Source of the DNA: Brachionus manjavacas
Lineage: Eukaryota > Rotifera > Eurotatoria > Ploima > Brachionidae
Direction: 5' to 3'
NCBI GenBank assembly: GCA_019054805.1
Contig: JAHQIY010000017.1
Span: 682,001-746,000 of the forward strand
Length of the DNA stretch: 64,000 nt
The position numbers were made by a program, and so were the translations under genes. Below the pieces are notes generated by a model. That model was given only the letters and a program-made list of their open reading frames with translations, was not told the origin of the DNA and made no database searches. Below, piece by piece: positions 28,066-40,431 of this stretch (the stretch's first letter is position 1; each line of letters begins with the position of its first letter).

Positions 28066-29346
28066 TTGGAACAATTTTTTTATCCTAAAATTTTGCCACA
28101 GGCGTTCTGCAGTATAATACTGGAAAGAATCAGGAATTCTTTGGATGTTATACTTAGAGAAGAACCAGCAGGTTTTAGACGAGGCAGAGGATGCATAGAC
28201 CAGATATTTACACTTAGGAACATCATAGAACAAAGTCTGGAATGGAATAGCCCCCTGTATCTTAACTTCATTGACTTCAAGAAAACCTTTGATAGCATAC
28301 ACAGAGAAACCTTGTGGGCTTTATTAAGATCTTATGACCTGTCACAGAAGATAGTTAATTTGATAAAACTCTTCTACGAGAATTTCGAGTGTAACGTGAT
28401 TCTGGAAAAAGGAAAATCTGAGAGTTTCAAAGTGTGTACAGGAGTCAGACAAGGGGGCGTTCTCTCTCCGACACTATTCCTAATATTGATTGACTATGTC
28501 ATGAAGAAAACTACTGTTAGTGCGAGAGGTATTCAATGGGGATTAACTGCAAAACTTGAAGACTTAGACTTTGCGGATGATCTGGTGCTAATATCTAATA
28601 CAGAAGCTCATATGCCAATGAAGACGCAAGACTTGGCGAACAACGCTAAACCAACTGGACTCAAAATAAATGTGGCCAAAACGAAAGTTATGTGCATAAA
28701 CACCAAATTGGATACCCCGATCATCATCGATGGTACACAAATCGAGTGTGTAAATGAATTCACATACCTAGGTAGCACTATCAGCACAACGTTGGGAACA
28801 CAGAGAGACATTAAGAATAGACTTGCTAAAGCAAAGAGTGTCTTTGCTAGACTCCGACCAGCATGGAAATCAAAAAGCTATAGCAAGAGAACAAAGCTTA
28901 AACTTTACAACAGTGTAGTAAAAGCAACATTGATGTACGGAAGTGAATGTTGGGGGATGAGTGAATCTGACAGGAAAAGCCTTAACAGCTTCCACACGAG
29001 AAGCCTGCGGAGGATTCTCGGGATACACTGGCCTGAGACATTGTCAAATGCTGACCTATACAGAAGAACAAATTCAGAGCCATTAAGTCAATGCATTAAG
29101 AACAAAAGACTGCGATGGCTTGGGCATGTACTTAGAATGAAAGAAACACGGATACCAAAAAGAGCCCTTCAATGGACACCTCAAGGGCGACGTAAGGTAG
29201 GACGACCAGCAGTAACATGGAGGTCAACAATCACGAAAGAGCTCATCGAAATGGGTATGACATGGGGAGAAGCAAGGGTAAAGGCAAAAGATCGACTTGA
29301 GTGGAAATCAAAAGTAATGACTCTATGCTCCACAAGGAGTGAATAA
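28066..29346 (+). CDS. RTE-like LINE reverse transcriptase, 5'-truncated
   Basis: A 426-residue open frame starting inside the RT domain. Motifs: PAGFRRGRGCIDQIF, FIDFKKTFDS (catalytic Asp), GVRQGGVLSP, LDFADDLVLIS (active site FADD), KTKVMCINTK, YLGSTIS, then a C-terminal region with LRWLGHVLRM and GRPAVTW. This C-terminal arrangement is common in the abundant 'craniofacial/endonuclease-RT' type LINEs of invertebrates. It ends SE-stop and is followed at once by a poly-A run, so it is a 5'-truncated insertion without endonuclease. The frame is intact. Copy B is identical in protein. Confidence 0.88.
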   Translation: MEQFFYPKILPQAFCSIILERIRNSLDVILREEPAGFRRGRGCIDQIFTLRNIIEQSLEWNSPLYLNFIDFKKTFDSIHRETLWALLRSYDLSQKIVNLIKLFYENFECNVILEKGKSESFKVCTGVRQGGVLSPTLFLILIDYVMKKTTVSARGIQWGLTAKLEDLDFADDLVLISNTEAHMPMKTQDLANNAKPTGLKINVAKTKVMCINTKLDTPIIIDGTQIECVNEFTYLGSTISTTLGTQRDIKNRLAKAKSVFARLRPAWKSKSYSKRTKLKLYNSVVKATLMYGSECWGMSESDRKSLNSFHTRSLRRILGIHWPETLSNADLYRRTNSEPLSQCIKNKRLRWLGHVLRMKETRIPKRALQWTPQGRRKVGRPAVTWRSTITKELIEMGMTWGEARVKAKDRLEWKSKVMTLCSTRSE

Positions 29347-29517
29347 GGAAAAAAAAAAAAAAAAAATTTGCCACACCTTGACAATCTCTGGCCATTTTTT
29401 TTCACAAAATGCTTGGAATGTCTTTTCATGCTGTTTGCTTGCACTTTTTTCGTTTGATTTATTATTTTTGGATTTTAAAATCGGTCATTTGATTGAGTTG
29501 TACCATTTTCCATAAAA

Positions 29518-29592
29518 ATGGGCAAAAAAAAAGTATCTGAGGCTCAAAGGTGGCAACTAATTAGTCTATTGAAGGATAAGACCAAATCTTAA
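29518..29592 (+). pseudogene. Tc1/mariner-type transposase N-terminal fragment
   Basis: A 24-residue open stretch reading MGKKKVSEAQRWQLISLLKD resembles the first helix-turn-helix of Tc1-like transposases. It stops by TAA where a LINE fragment begins. In copy B the A-run is two bases shorter, so the frame differs. Confidence 0.45.
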
Positions 29593-30170
29593 CATAGTTA
29601 GGAAGCAATCACAAAATGGAGTTGGGTATTCAATATATCTTGATTCGAAACCTTCTCTGTATTCCTCCACGAGTCTGACAATCAATGGAATAGAATGACT
29701 CAGTCCTCTCCCAACATATCTCTCACTCAATTCAAAAAGCCGATTCGAGACTTTTAATAATTTAAGTTTATTAAAAGCCTCATGATGTACGAAGCTGGAG
29801 GGAGCATCAAATTTTAACTTAAGAATAGATCTGACTGCTTTTATTGCAGTGTTCTTCAATTTCGTTTACCAGAAAGTTAAAATTTAACTAAGAATCAAAT
29901 TTAATACCAAGAAACTTGAAATCTTTTTGGCATATTTTTCTGATTTCATAAATTTTTAAATTAAGATAATCATTCTCTTTTTTGTACTTAGAAAAACTAC
30001 TAAACACGACCTTTCAACTGATATCTTCATTTTCCATTTAATTAGCCATTGTTCTAGTTCGTTGGTGTATTTATTTGTTTTATTTTATTGGATCCCCTTT
30101 TTGTTATAAATGAAGAATGTAACTAGATCCACTGCGAAAAGCAGAGAGAATTCATTATTTATTCATTAAA
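29550..30170 (-). mobile_element. LINE RT 3' fragment, decayed
   Basis: On the minus strand, pieces in several frames read LLFAVDLVTFF (a mutated ADD box), ELEQWLIKWKMKISVE, FKFLGIKFD, and then the open stretch 29859-29566 with FELSERYVGRGLSHSIPLI. These are the palm-to-thumb and C-terminal parts of a jockey/R1-style RT. Several frameshifts make it non-functional. Copy B at 41913-42533. Confidence 0.65.
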
Positions 30171-30287
30171 AATAAAAGTATCAATATTAAAATTAATTTA
30201 AATTAATAAAATTAATATTAATTAATTAATTAATCCCTCTCAAGTAGTGAGCGCATTTAGGTATTTAGGATTATTAAAAGGGTAATA

Positions 30288-33200
30288 CAGTGCACTCGCG
30301 CTATAACGATTCGCTTTATTACGAATATCGCGTTACAGCGAATGATGTATAAGCCCCGATTTCCTCTCCATTCAAATCAATGGCTAACAAAATATCATAT
30401 TACGAATATGAAATTATGAAAAATTCGCTACTGCGAATGGGAAATCAAAGCCCATTTTCATACTTAACTTATACATAACAACGTTAATTGTCACTTTCTT
30501 TAACGAATACAATCTTTTTTTAGCACATTCATTTTATGAATAGCAAAGAAGACTGTAGAAATGAGATAAATTCAGTCTTCAAAATCATCGCCTCTATTCA
30601 ATCAATCGAATCAAAAAAACAATCGTAAATCACAAGTTTTTTCAGTTTATCTAATTAGTTTATTTAATTTTTTCTTATTTTTATTGTTTATGTTAATAAC
30701 TTTGTGTTTTCTTATCTTATTTTGTCAATAAAAACTAAAAAAATCTATCAACCGCCCAATTATTATTATTATTATTATTTATTCATAAAATTACGCCAGA
30801 CTTGGCGATGTTAAAAATAAATTAAATACAAGGATTTTTGTACTGTTAGTTTTCCTATTTTTAATTTACAATTATGTTTAAGAAATTAAAATATTAAAAT
30901 AAATTATTACATAAATACCACAAAAGATTAATTTTAGATTAAATATTCAAATATTGAGATACAAAAAAAAAAAAAAAAAAGATAAAACCTTTTGAAAAGT
31001 CGTATGTAAGTTTTTTTTTTTCCTTTTTTTTTTTTTCTTTTAAATTTTGTTTATCCCTTTGTTATTATTTTTCAGTCACGTATAAAACAAGAACCAAGAA
31101 CGCATCGAATTTTATTGAGTTTTGTTTGATTCTATCACTTAAGGACCAGTTTTACATGAGTAAGCTTTAACTATTAATTTTAATTGCTCTTTCCTTTCGT
31201 CCATATTTTCCAGGCAAAATTTTATAGTTTCACATATTCCATTTTTACTTTTTATCTCGTCTTCTTCCTTGATTTTATTTACTTTTTTAGTTAAAATTTC
31301 TTGAGTAATGAACTCATTCGAGCCAAGAATCTCTCTTAACTCTTGTACAAGTTTATTACCGTTATTTCGATCAGTTTCTTTCGTTCTAAATATTTTTCCA
31401 GTACACTCATTACCAATTATTCTGGATGCAAAATTCAGTTTTAATTTTTTTATTTTCGAGATAACTGGTTCAATATTTAGTGCATACAGTAGATTGGTCG
31501 TACGTGATCTTTTGTCGAGGCCAAGCATCTGTTTAATCATAAGACCTTCCATAGTTTGAATCTTACTTTTTTCACATTTACTAATTACGCAATTTTCTAA
31601 TCCGTAATATGTGATAGGTCTTACGTATGTTTTGAGTAAGTGTGCTTTTAGCTGTGGGCTCATTTTACTACTATTGAGGTCTAGGTTTTGTTTCAGTAGA
31701 TAGAAAGCTCTCCATGTACTTAGTCTCCTCTCTCTTAAGTGCTCTTTACTGTAGCATTTTCCATCAATCCACACCCCGAGATATTTAATTTTTCCAACCC
31801 ATTCTATTTCCTCTCCACAGAGTTCAAGTCTAGCATTATCTTTTTTTGGCCATTAATTCGCATTATCTGAGTTTTAGACGGGTTGAATTTAATTCCAGTT
31901 CTCATTCCAAAGTTTTCACACATTTTTAATACTTTTTCCATTTTTTTAATAGACTCTGTCATTATTAACAGATCATCAGCATACATTAGTATGCCTGTTT
32001 TTATTCCATTTATATCAGTGATTAAGTCAGTTTCCATTATTTCGTTAATCAGATCTTCAACGTATATTGAAAACAATTTCGGTGATAGCGGACCTCCTTG
32101 TTTTACACCAACTGTCGTAGTGAAAATTGATGAAATTTCATTTTTATTCTGCACAATTGATAATGAGTTATGGTAATAGCTTTTTAATACTCTCCATATT
32201 TCTGGTTCCACCTTTCCTATCATATTCTTCAGCATAATTTCTCTAATTACCTTATCAAATGCTTTACTAGCATCAATAGCGCAAATAAACAATTTCTTCT
32301 TTCTCATTTTAAAGTGTTGAATTGTTTCTGTCACGCAATAAATACCATGGTTTGTTGAGCTTTTTGTTTTAAATCCAAATTGTGTTTGAGGATCGGCATG
32401 TTTCTGACTAATTCTATTCAGTATATACTTTTCAAACACATTAGTGATAGTGTCTGATAATGTGATTGGGCGTATGTTGTTTATGTCATCGGTTAGTCCA
32501 TCGTTCTTTTTTAATATAGGAAGTATTTTACCTACATTAAATAAATATGGCATTTGGTTGTATTTTATCATTTGTTCTATTAATTTTGCGATTATTTCGG
32601 ACAGTTCCTCCAAACATCCATATTTAACCATCTCATTGCTTACGTCTCCAAATCCAACAGATTTACCATTTGGAAGCTCTTTAATTATTTCTTTTATCGT
32701 ATTTTGGTCAACCTTAATAGTGCTAATGTCAAGAGTTTCGTTTATCTCTTTCTCATATTTATTGATTTCGTTTTGAGCACTAATAAAGTCATTCTCGTTT
32801 GTCAAATTATTTCGATCGTTGAAAAGCCTTTCAAAGTTATTCCGTAATTCGTACATAGGGACATTGACACTTTCATCCTTTTTTCTTAATCTTTTCATTT
32901 CTTTCCAAAACTTGTCTCGGTGTACGTGAAACAGAGTATTAATTCTTTTAACGTTAATATCTTCGATTATTTTTACTTTTTGTCTTTGTTTTTTCTGAAG
33001 TTGTTTTTCTCGATTTTTAGTTGCTTCTCAAGTTCTTCCGAAGTAAATTCAGAATGTTTCCATTGGAGGTATGCTTTGTTAACTTTTTGTTTGAGGGTTT
33101 TCATTTCATCGTCCCACCATTTATTTTTCTTTACATGTTTGTTATTAACCGATTTAGTGTTAGAATTTAATGAGGTTATTTCATCAATTGTTTCGCGCAT

Positions 33201-33762
33201 TGTACTCCCCAACTCGTTTATTAACTCAGTAATGTTTATTTTCAACTTATTACTATTTGTTTCATTCAATTTTAAAAATATATTTTTTTTTTTAAATAGT
33301 TTATGCCTTAGTGATTCAGCATAAGCTTCTTGGTTGTTTCCATCATTCCAATCAAACTTTTTAGTAAGTTTAACATTACTTACTAAATTTTGTTTTGGAT
33401 CAATATTAATTTTTAAGTGGTTTAGATCAATTCTAATCGCACAGTGGTCACTTGTATTTGACTGGTGATCTTGTCCACTTAAAATGTTTACTTGTTCGAT
33501 TTTTCCTGCGATGTTTTCGTTCACTAAAACGTGATCAATTCGACTCCTCACCGTATGTATTGTTTCAATTTTATCTTTATCGTTTTTAATTGATCGATTT
33601 TGTTTATATGTGAAGTCAGTTGTTTGAGTAAATAAGTAGTCTACAACAATTATACATTTTTTTAACACCAATCAATTAACATGCAAAATTTGATGTAACG
33701 ATTTTTCATATAACGAATGACATTATAAAGTCCCGCTCATTCGTTGTAGCGCGAGTGCACTG
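30288..33762. mobile_element. Tigger/pogo-type TIR element interrupted by a LINE
   Basis: Ends are inverted repeats CAGTGCACTCGCGCTATAAC (left) and CAGTGCACTCGCGCTACAAC (complement of right), with TA on both outer sides. This style of end, a CAGT start and a CGCTATAACGA-like core, is typical of pogo/Tigger elements. Sub-terminal copies of acgaat/cgcta motifs occur inside the left end to about 30440. No transposase is recognisable; most of the interior is a LINE insertion. Copy B at 42652-46133. Confidence 0.75.
31012..33671 (-). mobile_element. 5'-truncated LINE nested in the Tigger element
   Basis: Minus-strand LINE. 33671-32973 encodes the end of an AP endonuclease (DFTYKQNR, SRIDHVLVN, NTSDHCAIRI) and linker; 32898-31804 the RT (NIRPITLSDTI, CAIDASKAFD, GVKQGGPLSP, MYADDLLIM); 31774-31139 the thumb/C-terminal region (GKCYSKEHLRERRL, LLKTYVRPITYYG). 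The three parts are in different frames, so at least two frameshifts are present. T-rich tracts at about 31012-31042 would be its poly-A tail. Copy B at about 43383-46046, where an extra one-base loss splits the RT frame again. Confidence 0.82.
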
Positions 33763-33984
33763 TACCAGGCCAACCAGAAAAGCAAATGCTATAATACAAA
33801 AGCTACTTCAAATTAAAAAAAAAAAAAAAGTCTTTAACTTTAATTATTTATTTTTATATCAGTTACGTTTATTGGGCATTCATTAATTAAATAGTTTTAT
33901 TCGATTTGTTCACATAATTCAAAAATTCTTTTACCTAATTCTACTTTGGTTCACCTCGTGAAAAAAAAATTAGGTGAACTAATA

Positions 33985-34073
33985 CAGCGGTTCTTATAAA
34001 ATCGTAACGGCGCGGCCTCGGCCGGCCTTATCGGCCAAGACGTCCGGCCTGTTCGGATGTGTCGACCCGCCCA
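33985..34073. mobile_element. Truncated member of the GC-rich TIR family
   Basis: Starts TA then CAGCGGTTCTTATAAAATCG and continues into GGCCGGCC-rich sequence, matching the end of the element at 27184-27526. No right end is visible. Copy B at 46356-46443. Confidence 0.65.
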
Positions 34074-34080
34074 TTCAGCC

Positions 34081-34290
34081 TGTTAATCTTAAGAAAATTC
34101 TCTATTATACATCCGTACTTAAAATCAAGAAGATTAATTTACAAGATGCAAATTTATTAAGTCTGTTAAAACGAAATTTTGAAGAAGAATCTAGGACTCA
34201 TAAAAATATTTACGCCAAATGTCTTTCAACTTATCTTATTGACATTGAACCAAATGATATTAGTTATAAAGTGTTTTTTGATAAATTACA
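34081..34290 (+). other. Unassigned open stretch before a LINE fragment
   Basis: About 70 codons without stop (KKINLQDANLLSLLKRNFEE, IYAKCLSTYLIDIEPND, KVFFDKLQ). It reads like a real helical protein but has no start, and ends exactly where the LINE RT begins. It may be a captured exon. Copy B at 46452-46663. Confidence 0.35.
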
Positions 34291-35149
34291 GTGATTGGTC
34301 CACTTTTGTTCGTTTTGTGTATCAATGATCTAACAAAAGGAATAGAGAATATTGTCAAAATGTATTCAGATGATACTAAAAATTCTCGCAAACTTATCAG
34401 AAATAAGCTCAGTGAAACTTCAATCCGATTTAGATTTAATTTTCAAGTGGACTCAAGATTGGCTTCTTCTCTTCAACACATCAAAATGTGTGGTTATGCA
34501 TTACGGTCATAAAAACAAAGAATTCACTTATTTTATTAATGGTAAACAGCTATCAACGTCAGATACCGAAAGAGATCTTGGAGTTATTTTCGATAAAAAT
34601 CTTAAAAGGAAAAATCAAGTGTTAGAGGCTACAAACAAAGAAAATCAAATGTTGGGTCGCATCAGGAAATCATTCGCCCGTTTTGACTGAAAGTTATTTA
34701 GATCATTGTATTTAACTTTTGTTCGTCCTCTTTTGGAATTTGCTGTGCCTGTATGGTCTCCAATTCTTAAGTCGGACTGTGAGAATGTTGAAAGGATTCA
34801 ACGCAGAGCTACGAAATTTGTTTCTTCAATTAGAAACAAACCGTATGAAAGCAGATTGAGGGTTCTGATCATTTCAAATCTGGTGGTAAGAAGAAAAAGA
34901 GGTGATCTAATTCAATTGATTGAAAAAAGCAACCATTTTAATGTCACCAAAAAACAAGGAAGAGGTCAATGCTTCGGATATCACAAAAATATTTCGAGGC
35001 TCCAACATAGAGATAACTTTATTTTCAACAGAACTGCTTACATATGGAACTCGCTGCCAAATCAATTAGTTGAAGCCCCCGATGTTAACAGCTTTAAAGC
35101 AGGCATTGTTTGCTCGATGAGCAGCAATCAGTCAAATCACCTGTCTTAA
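34291..35149 (+). mobile_element. 5'-truncated LINE RT fragment
   Basis: Begins inside the RT at GPLLFVLCINDL, then VKMYSDD (YSDD in place of FADD), a one-base shift near 34375-34400, LIFKWTQDWLLLFNTSKC, RDLGVIFD, a TGA at 34688, and then a C-terminal part 34706-35149 (YLTFVRPLLEFAVPVWSPIL, RIQRRATKF, FNRTAYIWNSLPNQLVEA). This is the usual end of CR1/jockey-like ORF2. The A-run at 34375 differs by one between copies A and B. Copy B at 46664-47521. Confidence 0.8.
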
Positions 35150-36932
35150 TCTGCCTTATCAGCGCACTCGTTGGCTAGTCAGCTACAGTCAAAACTACTA
35201 CTACTTGATAAAGCTTTAGATTAAAGCATTAGGATGCACTCTCGTTAAAGACCTACATAATTAAAAAAAGTTGTGATTAATTTTAAAGCAAAAGATTTTT
35301 TCAATAACAAAAAAAAATTAATAAAAGTTATTTACAATTAAAACATTCAAAGAAAAAATTTTATCATGTTATCATTTAATAAAAAAAAATATGGTGATCA
35401 GAAAGGTTTCTGTAAATAGAATTACTTGTTTAAAGAATGACAGACTCAATTTATGAATATTATGAATATATACATTTTGGGATTGCTATTTTTGAAGCCA
35501 TAAAAGCTTTTTATTGCTTTACTTCAAACTTTGAAGTTTTTTCAATCCAAGAAAATTTTAATTTTTATTAAATCAAAACTAAAATAAGCTTTGACAATGA
35601 GCGTGTTTTTATTGCTAAATATTCTTTTTGTCCTATTGCATCCTTTTCTTATATACCATTATATTTTAAAAATAAAAAATTACATTGTTTACCTGCTAAT
35701 AAAACAAATAAATAATTTCTCTATTATTTAGATTAACCCGTTTCCCTAAACCAGGACTCCGCTCCACCTTCCGTTTTTCTTTATTCCATAAACGAATAAA
35801 CAAGTGTTATGAAAAATTAAATTTTTTTATTTAAAAAAATTAAATTACTCAAAATATGAAGGAATATTCTACTTACTAAGAAAAGGACACAAAAGAATTT
35901 TTAGTATTAAAATTAAGCTCATTGTCAATCTGTGTAAAATTAAATCTTCTTTGCTTGAGTCTTGGGGAACTTAAACTTTACTTGCAAGGCTTTCATAAAA
36001 ATAATTTTATTTAAGATAAAATCAGCAAGTATAACAAATAATTAAAATAATTTGTATTAGTTGTGGTATTAAAAGGACTTATGAATAAATTTTTAATTTC
36101 TTCATTTTGTCATAATAAAAACTAATTAGTAATAATTCATTACAAGAAGAAGTAATGTTATATTTGATTACATTATTAGAAAATAAAAGCAAATTATTTT
36201 TATAACAAAAAAAATAGCCCGATATTTTCAAAAAACTTAATTTTTTCTATTTTTATCCTTACCTAAAGCCTCTTTTTTGCTATTAACATTTTTGGACGAT
36301 TTTCCTTAAAAATAACTTAATTTAAAATAATTTTACGCAAACTCACTTATTCGTAGCGGATTTTTTTACCTAATATTAAGTAACCTTACTTTGAATTAAG
36401 TAAAATAACGTGATTTTTGCAAGTTCTGGACTTTTATAGAAATACTCTTTTCTACCACATTCTACTTTTCGATTTTGGATTTATTGTAATGAACAATTAA
36501 AATCTTTATTTTATAAAGTTATTTATTCTTTTAAAAAATATTAAAAATAAAAAGTTCCGATACTACGGTTTAAGATTTTGGGCAATTATAAGAGAAATGG
36601 TTTTTTCGATAATTAATTTCACTAACTTTTAAGTTCTGATTTCGATTTAGTTGTTTAAACTCTATTTATTTAGTTTCTTTTTTTTTTGATTTTGTAAAAG
36701 TTTATAACATTACTGAAGAAAGAATTATTTTTAAATTAAAAATAATTTTCATTTGATGAGAGCCAAAACTAAATAGTCTCGAAAGAAACCCAAAAAAATT
36801 AAAAAATTAATTAAAAATACATAAGACATGATATTTACTTATGTCATAAATATAAGTTTTCTGTAAATAAAAGTTTATTCTTATTTAAACGATTCACAGC
36901 TTTCAAAAAATCTAAATTTTTTTTATTCTAAA
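35150..36932. other. Intergenic; upstream region of the lectin gene
   Basis: AT-rich, no coding exon seen. It is the 5' flank of the lectin gene and is duplicated at 47522-49305. Confidence 0.5.
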
Positions 36933-37109
36933 ATGGAATATAAAGAACCTGAAAAATTTGTCCGGAATGTTTTAGCTGACCGTAGTTCCTATATTCTAAA
37001 TGGATATTCGAATGATCAATTTTACCAGTTTGAGTACAAAGTTGAAAAATCTGAAGCTGTTCGAAATCTGGAACTACATGAAAATGGTTTAGTTGAAGTG
37101 CCAAGATGA
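36933..37109 (+). pseudogene. Orphan 5' end of the EB/C-type lectin gene (58 codons)
   Basis: Identical to the first 58 codons of the gene at 49306 and preceded by the same 5' flank. At the duplication junction the Trp codon TGG becomes TGA (37107-37109), so the ORF ends just before the membrane segment. If transcribed from the duplicated promoter it would give only the cytoplasmic tail. Confidence 0.9.
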
Positions 37110-37132
37110 AGTGCCAAGATGAAGTGCCAAGA
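37095..37132. repeat. Duplication junction with 13-bp motif repeated
   Basis: gaagtgccaagat occurs at 37095-37107, 37108-37120 and, as 12 of 13 bases, at 37121-37132, directly followed by copy B. The motif occurs once at the equivalent place 49468-49480. Confidence 0.95.
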
Positions 37133-37418
37133 CATTTTTTGATTTATCATTTTTTTCCAATCTCTTTAAAAATTAACATTTTTAAATTGATAATTGAAAA
37201 GATTTAATTACCTTTATTGCATATGATTTTTTGTCTTGGTTTGATTCTGCCAAAAAAACATGTCCATTTGCTCCATTACCCAAGTTACCTAGTTTCTTGA
37301 ATTTTGATTTTATTGAGGTAATTGATTCATCGTATAGAATGTTTGGAAAATGCTTTTGACTTTTACCTAGCGTCGATGAATAGTCTTCCTTTTTCAACTT
37401 GTTATATGAATTACCCAT
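37132..37418 (-). pseudogene. Orphan 5' end of the MK2-like kinase gene
   Basis: Contains exon 1 (37418-37212) and the first 32 nt of exon 2 (37163-37132) of the kinase at 24046-25056, with the duplicated upstream region. The catalytic lobe is missing. Open frame to 37182 reads through the donor. Confidence 0.9.
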
Positions 37419-37942
37419 CTCAAAGCATAAAAAAGAACAAATTAAAAAATAAAAAATTTATCAAAATTGAACATGTGAAAAAAGTAAACAAGTAGTAATT
37501 TAATTAACCGATTTAGTTTATTCTGTAGAAATAAATAAAATTAGCAATAAATCGAAAAATGTACTTATTATTCCAAGAAAATATTTTTGGCAAAAGGTTA
37601 ATTTAGAACGAAGTGTTTCAAACATAAAAAATTAAACTAAATTAAAACTAAAGTTAAAATAAAATGAAGGAAATTAAAAAAAATGAAATAGAGGGTTTGA
37701 ATGACTCATGTATTCATATTTGAAGTAATCTATCATATTTTAATTTATCTAAATGCCTGTGTTCAGAATTTTTTTTGGTTTTTTTATAAATGGAAAATAT
37801 TTATCTAAAATTGATCCCATTAAACATTTCGTAGTGTCTTGAGATGTTTGCAGTGCCAAATATTCAGCACACTTTAAATCATCCATCAAAGTACCAAATA
37901 TTAATTTAGAGCAGAATATTAAGCAATAATAAATAAATAAAC

Positions 37943-38317
37943 TACCGTAAAATCGTGACTATTACTCTTGGAACAATGTCAAAATTTGGGTTTATTCCAT
38001 ACGGAACTAATACCATCGAAACCATTAGAAATTGTAGAGTTATATTCGAAATTAAAAAAAATTAAAAATTAAACTTTATTCTAATTTTTGTATTTATTCT
38101 AAGAGTACAATTTTTAAAGTTTATTACAAAATAAATTCGAAATTATTCTAAGAATAAAATCAAGCTTTTGCGCTTACTCTTAGTTTAAAGTCAGACGTCA
38201 AGGTTTATTCTAAAAAAAAAAAAAACTTTATAACATGGTTTCGATGGTATTAGTTCCGTATGGAATAAACCCAAATTTTGACATTGTTCCAAGAGTAATG
38301 GTCACGAGTTTACGGTA
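37943..38317. mobile_element. Foldback MITE, copy B
   Basis: Duplicate of 25581-25955 with the same ataaac flanks. Confidence 0.85.
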
Positions 38318-39548
38318 ATAAACATAATTAATTAATATAATGATTACATTAAAACGCCAGCAGTTTTTGTAAGCGACAAGGTAAAGATGAAAAGAAATTT
38401 TAGGGTATTCTGTTGATTGTAGCTTTAAGAAAATTCTCTGTCAAAGATTTTAACTAGGTGCAAACTTAAAAAAATGGTACAGAATTTGTTTCTGAAATAA
38501 CAGAAATAGCCCCCATATTCGGGTCTAGTCCAAAAAGTGATCACATTGATAATGTTGGTTTGATGAACTATTCATATAATTTAATGTAATTTTTATAGAT
38601 GACAAATATATAAATTTAGCTGTATTAACCTTGCCTGTCGAAAATATGCCACTTTGTGATTTTTTTTAATTAAATAAACATAAACAAAGGTATTACTTTT
38701 GACTTTTGGCAGAGTCTTCACTCTTTAAGAATTGAAAAGCTAAAAGCTAAAAATAAATTTCATTGTCATGATTAAGTTTGCTAAAAAATGAGCTTGTATG
38801 TTGAAGATTCAAGACTTTTCTAAAAAAATCTAAGATCGAATAAAGTAAGAATTAACAGAAAAGTTTTATCTAAATGTTGAACTTAAATAAACACTTAAGA
38901 ACAGAAAAAAATGTAAAAAAATTTAATGAATTTTTTCTAAAAATTTAAAATTAGTTCTGTGGATGCAGCATGGTGCAACATTCAAAGTTGCATCAACTCC
39001 CAAAGTCTGCTAATAATGTGCAAAATCTCTGCAAAATGCACTACGCTCGATCATATTGAAAAAGATGTAATTATTTGGAAGAAATTACACAATGGAGTTG
39101 GATATTCCATTTTTCTTGGTTCTTTATCATATTTTTCTTTTTTTTTTAATTATTTTATTTAATTTAACTTTGTTTTTTTATATTTTTAATCTGAAGGAGC
39201 ATTAGCTCAGTACCAGTCGTGGACAAAATTGGATTTAAACCAATTATTCGACTATCTTATATGATATTTTTAAGATTAAAAAAAATATTTTTTATGATAT
39301 CCGTTTTCATTTAATTAACCGGATTCGTTAAACCCTGGACCCCGTTGTACTTCGAATATGTCAAGCTCAAGACCCTTGTTTACGTCTGCTAAGTCAAACT
39401 ATGGTTAATTTTAGTGTCAATTTTTTTGATTTTAATAACGATTTAAATCCCTTGTGATCAATCTCAAAGAAGTGGACAGTGGAAGTGTTTTGACTTTTCA
39501 AAAATTCACTCTTCATTTGTTCTTTTTGAAATTATTTAAACTCATTTA

Positions 39549-39891
39549 CAGCGGTTCTAATGAAATCTTAACGCCGGTCGGCCTGCCGGCGCGACCTCGG
39601 CCATTTTGTCAGCCCGGCGCGGCCTTCACATCCGTCCGGCCTATTCACATCCAAGCCGGCCAAATCGTCCGGCCTATTCACATCCAAGCCGGCCAAATCG
39701 TCCGGCCTATTCACATCCAAGCCGGCCAAATCGTCCGGCCTGTTCGGCGTGTTCACCTTGAACCTGCAGGCCGACATGGCCGGCTTGGCCGAATAAGCCG
39801 AACAAGCAGGCGGACATGGCCGAATAGGCCGGTCAGATGGGTAGGCCTCGCAGGCCGGCTGGTCGGCGTTACGATTTTATTAGAACCGCTG
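39549..39891. mobile_element. GC-rich TIR element, copy B
   Basis: Duplicate of 27184-27526 with all three 33-bp units. Confidence 0.8.
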
Positions 39892-40431
39892 TATAAAATT
39901 CATTTATTAAAAAACTTTATATATCTTTAAAAAAAATGTTGAAATAATTAGAGAAGACGCTTAAGTTATGAACACTTTTTTTGATAGGAAAAAGGAGAGA
40001 ATCTTATTAAACAAACGTGAATGCGTATATAAAATCATTTATAGGACTATTCTAGAAACATTTTTGACAAAGTTCGCCAATAGACTATACACATAGAAAG
40101 AAATTAATCTTCTTTTTATTAATTGATTGCTAGGTTTATTAACAAAATAGACTTTTCATTATTTTATATCTATAAAATTTAAATAAATGCACATTATAAT
40201 CTTAATTTGACAATTTTAGTTTTAATTAATACAGTATGTCTAAAAAGTATAAAACATCACTACGAAATTTTAGAATTTTAGAAATGTAAAAATCTAAAAT
40301 TAAAATCGATTTAAATATAAGGTTAACTATACCATCTTAAAGAAAATTTTATTAGCTTTCTTTGATATAAAGATTGTTCAAAAAAAAATTTATGAACAGT
40401 CGAGAACCCATTTAAAAAAACACAGATAAAA

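Larger units (their letters stand above)
24770..37108. repeat. Tandem duplication, copy A (about 12.34 kb)
   Basis: Positions 24770-37108 match 37132-49481 base for base apart from homopolymer-length differences and very few substitutions (for example A at 30002 versus G at 42366). The offset is 12362 at the left and drifts to 12373 at the right. The copy begins inside exon 2 of the kinase gene and ends inside exon 1 of a lectin gene. Confidence 0.97.
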
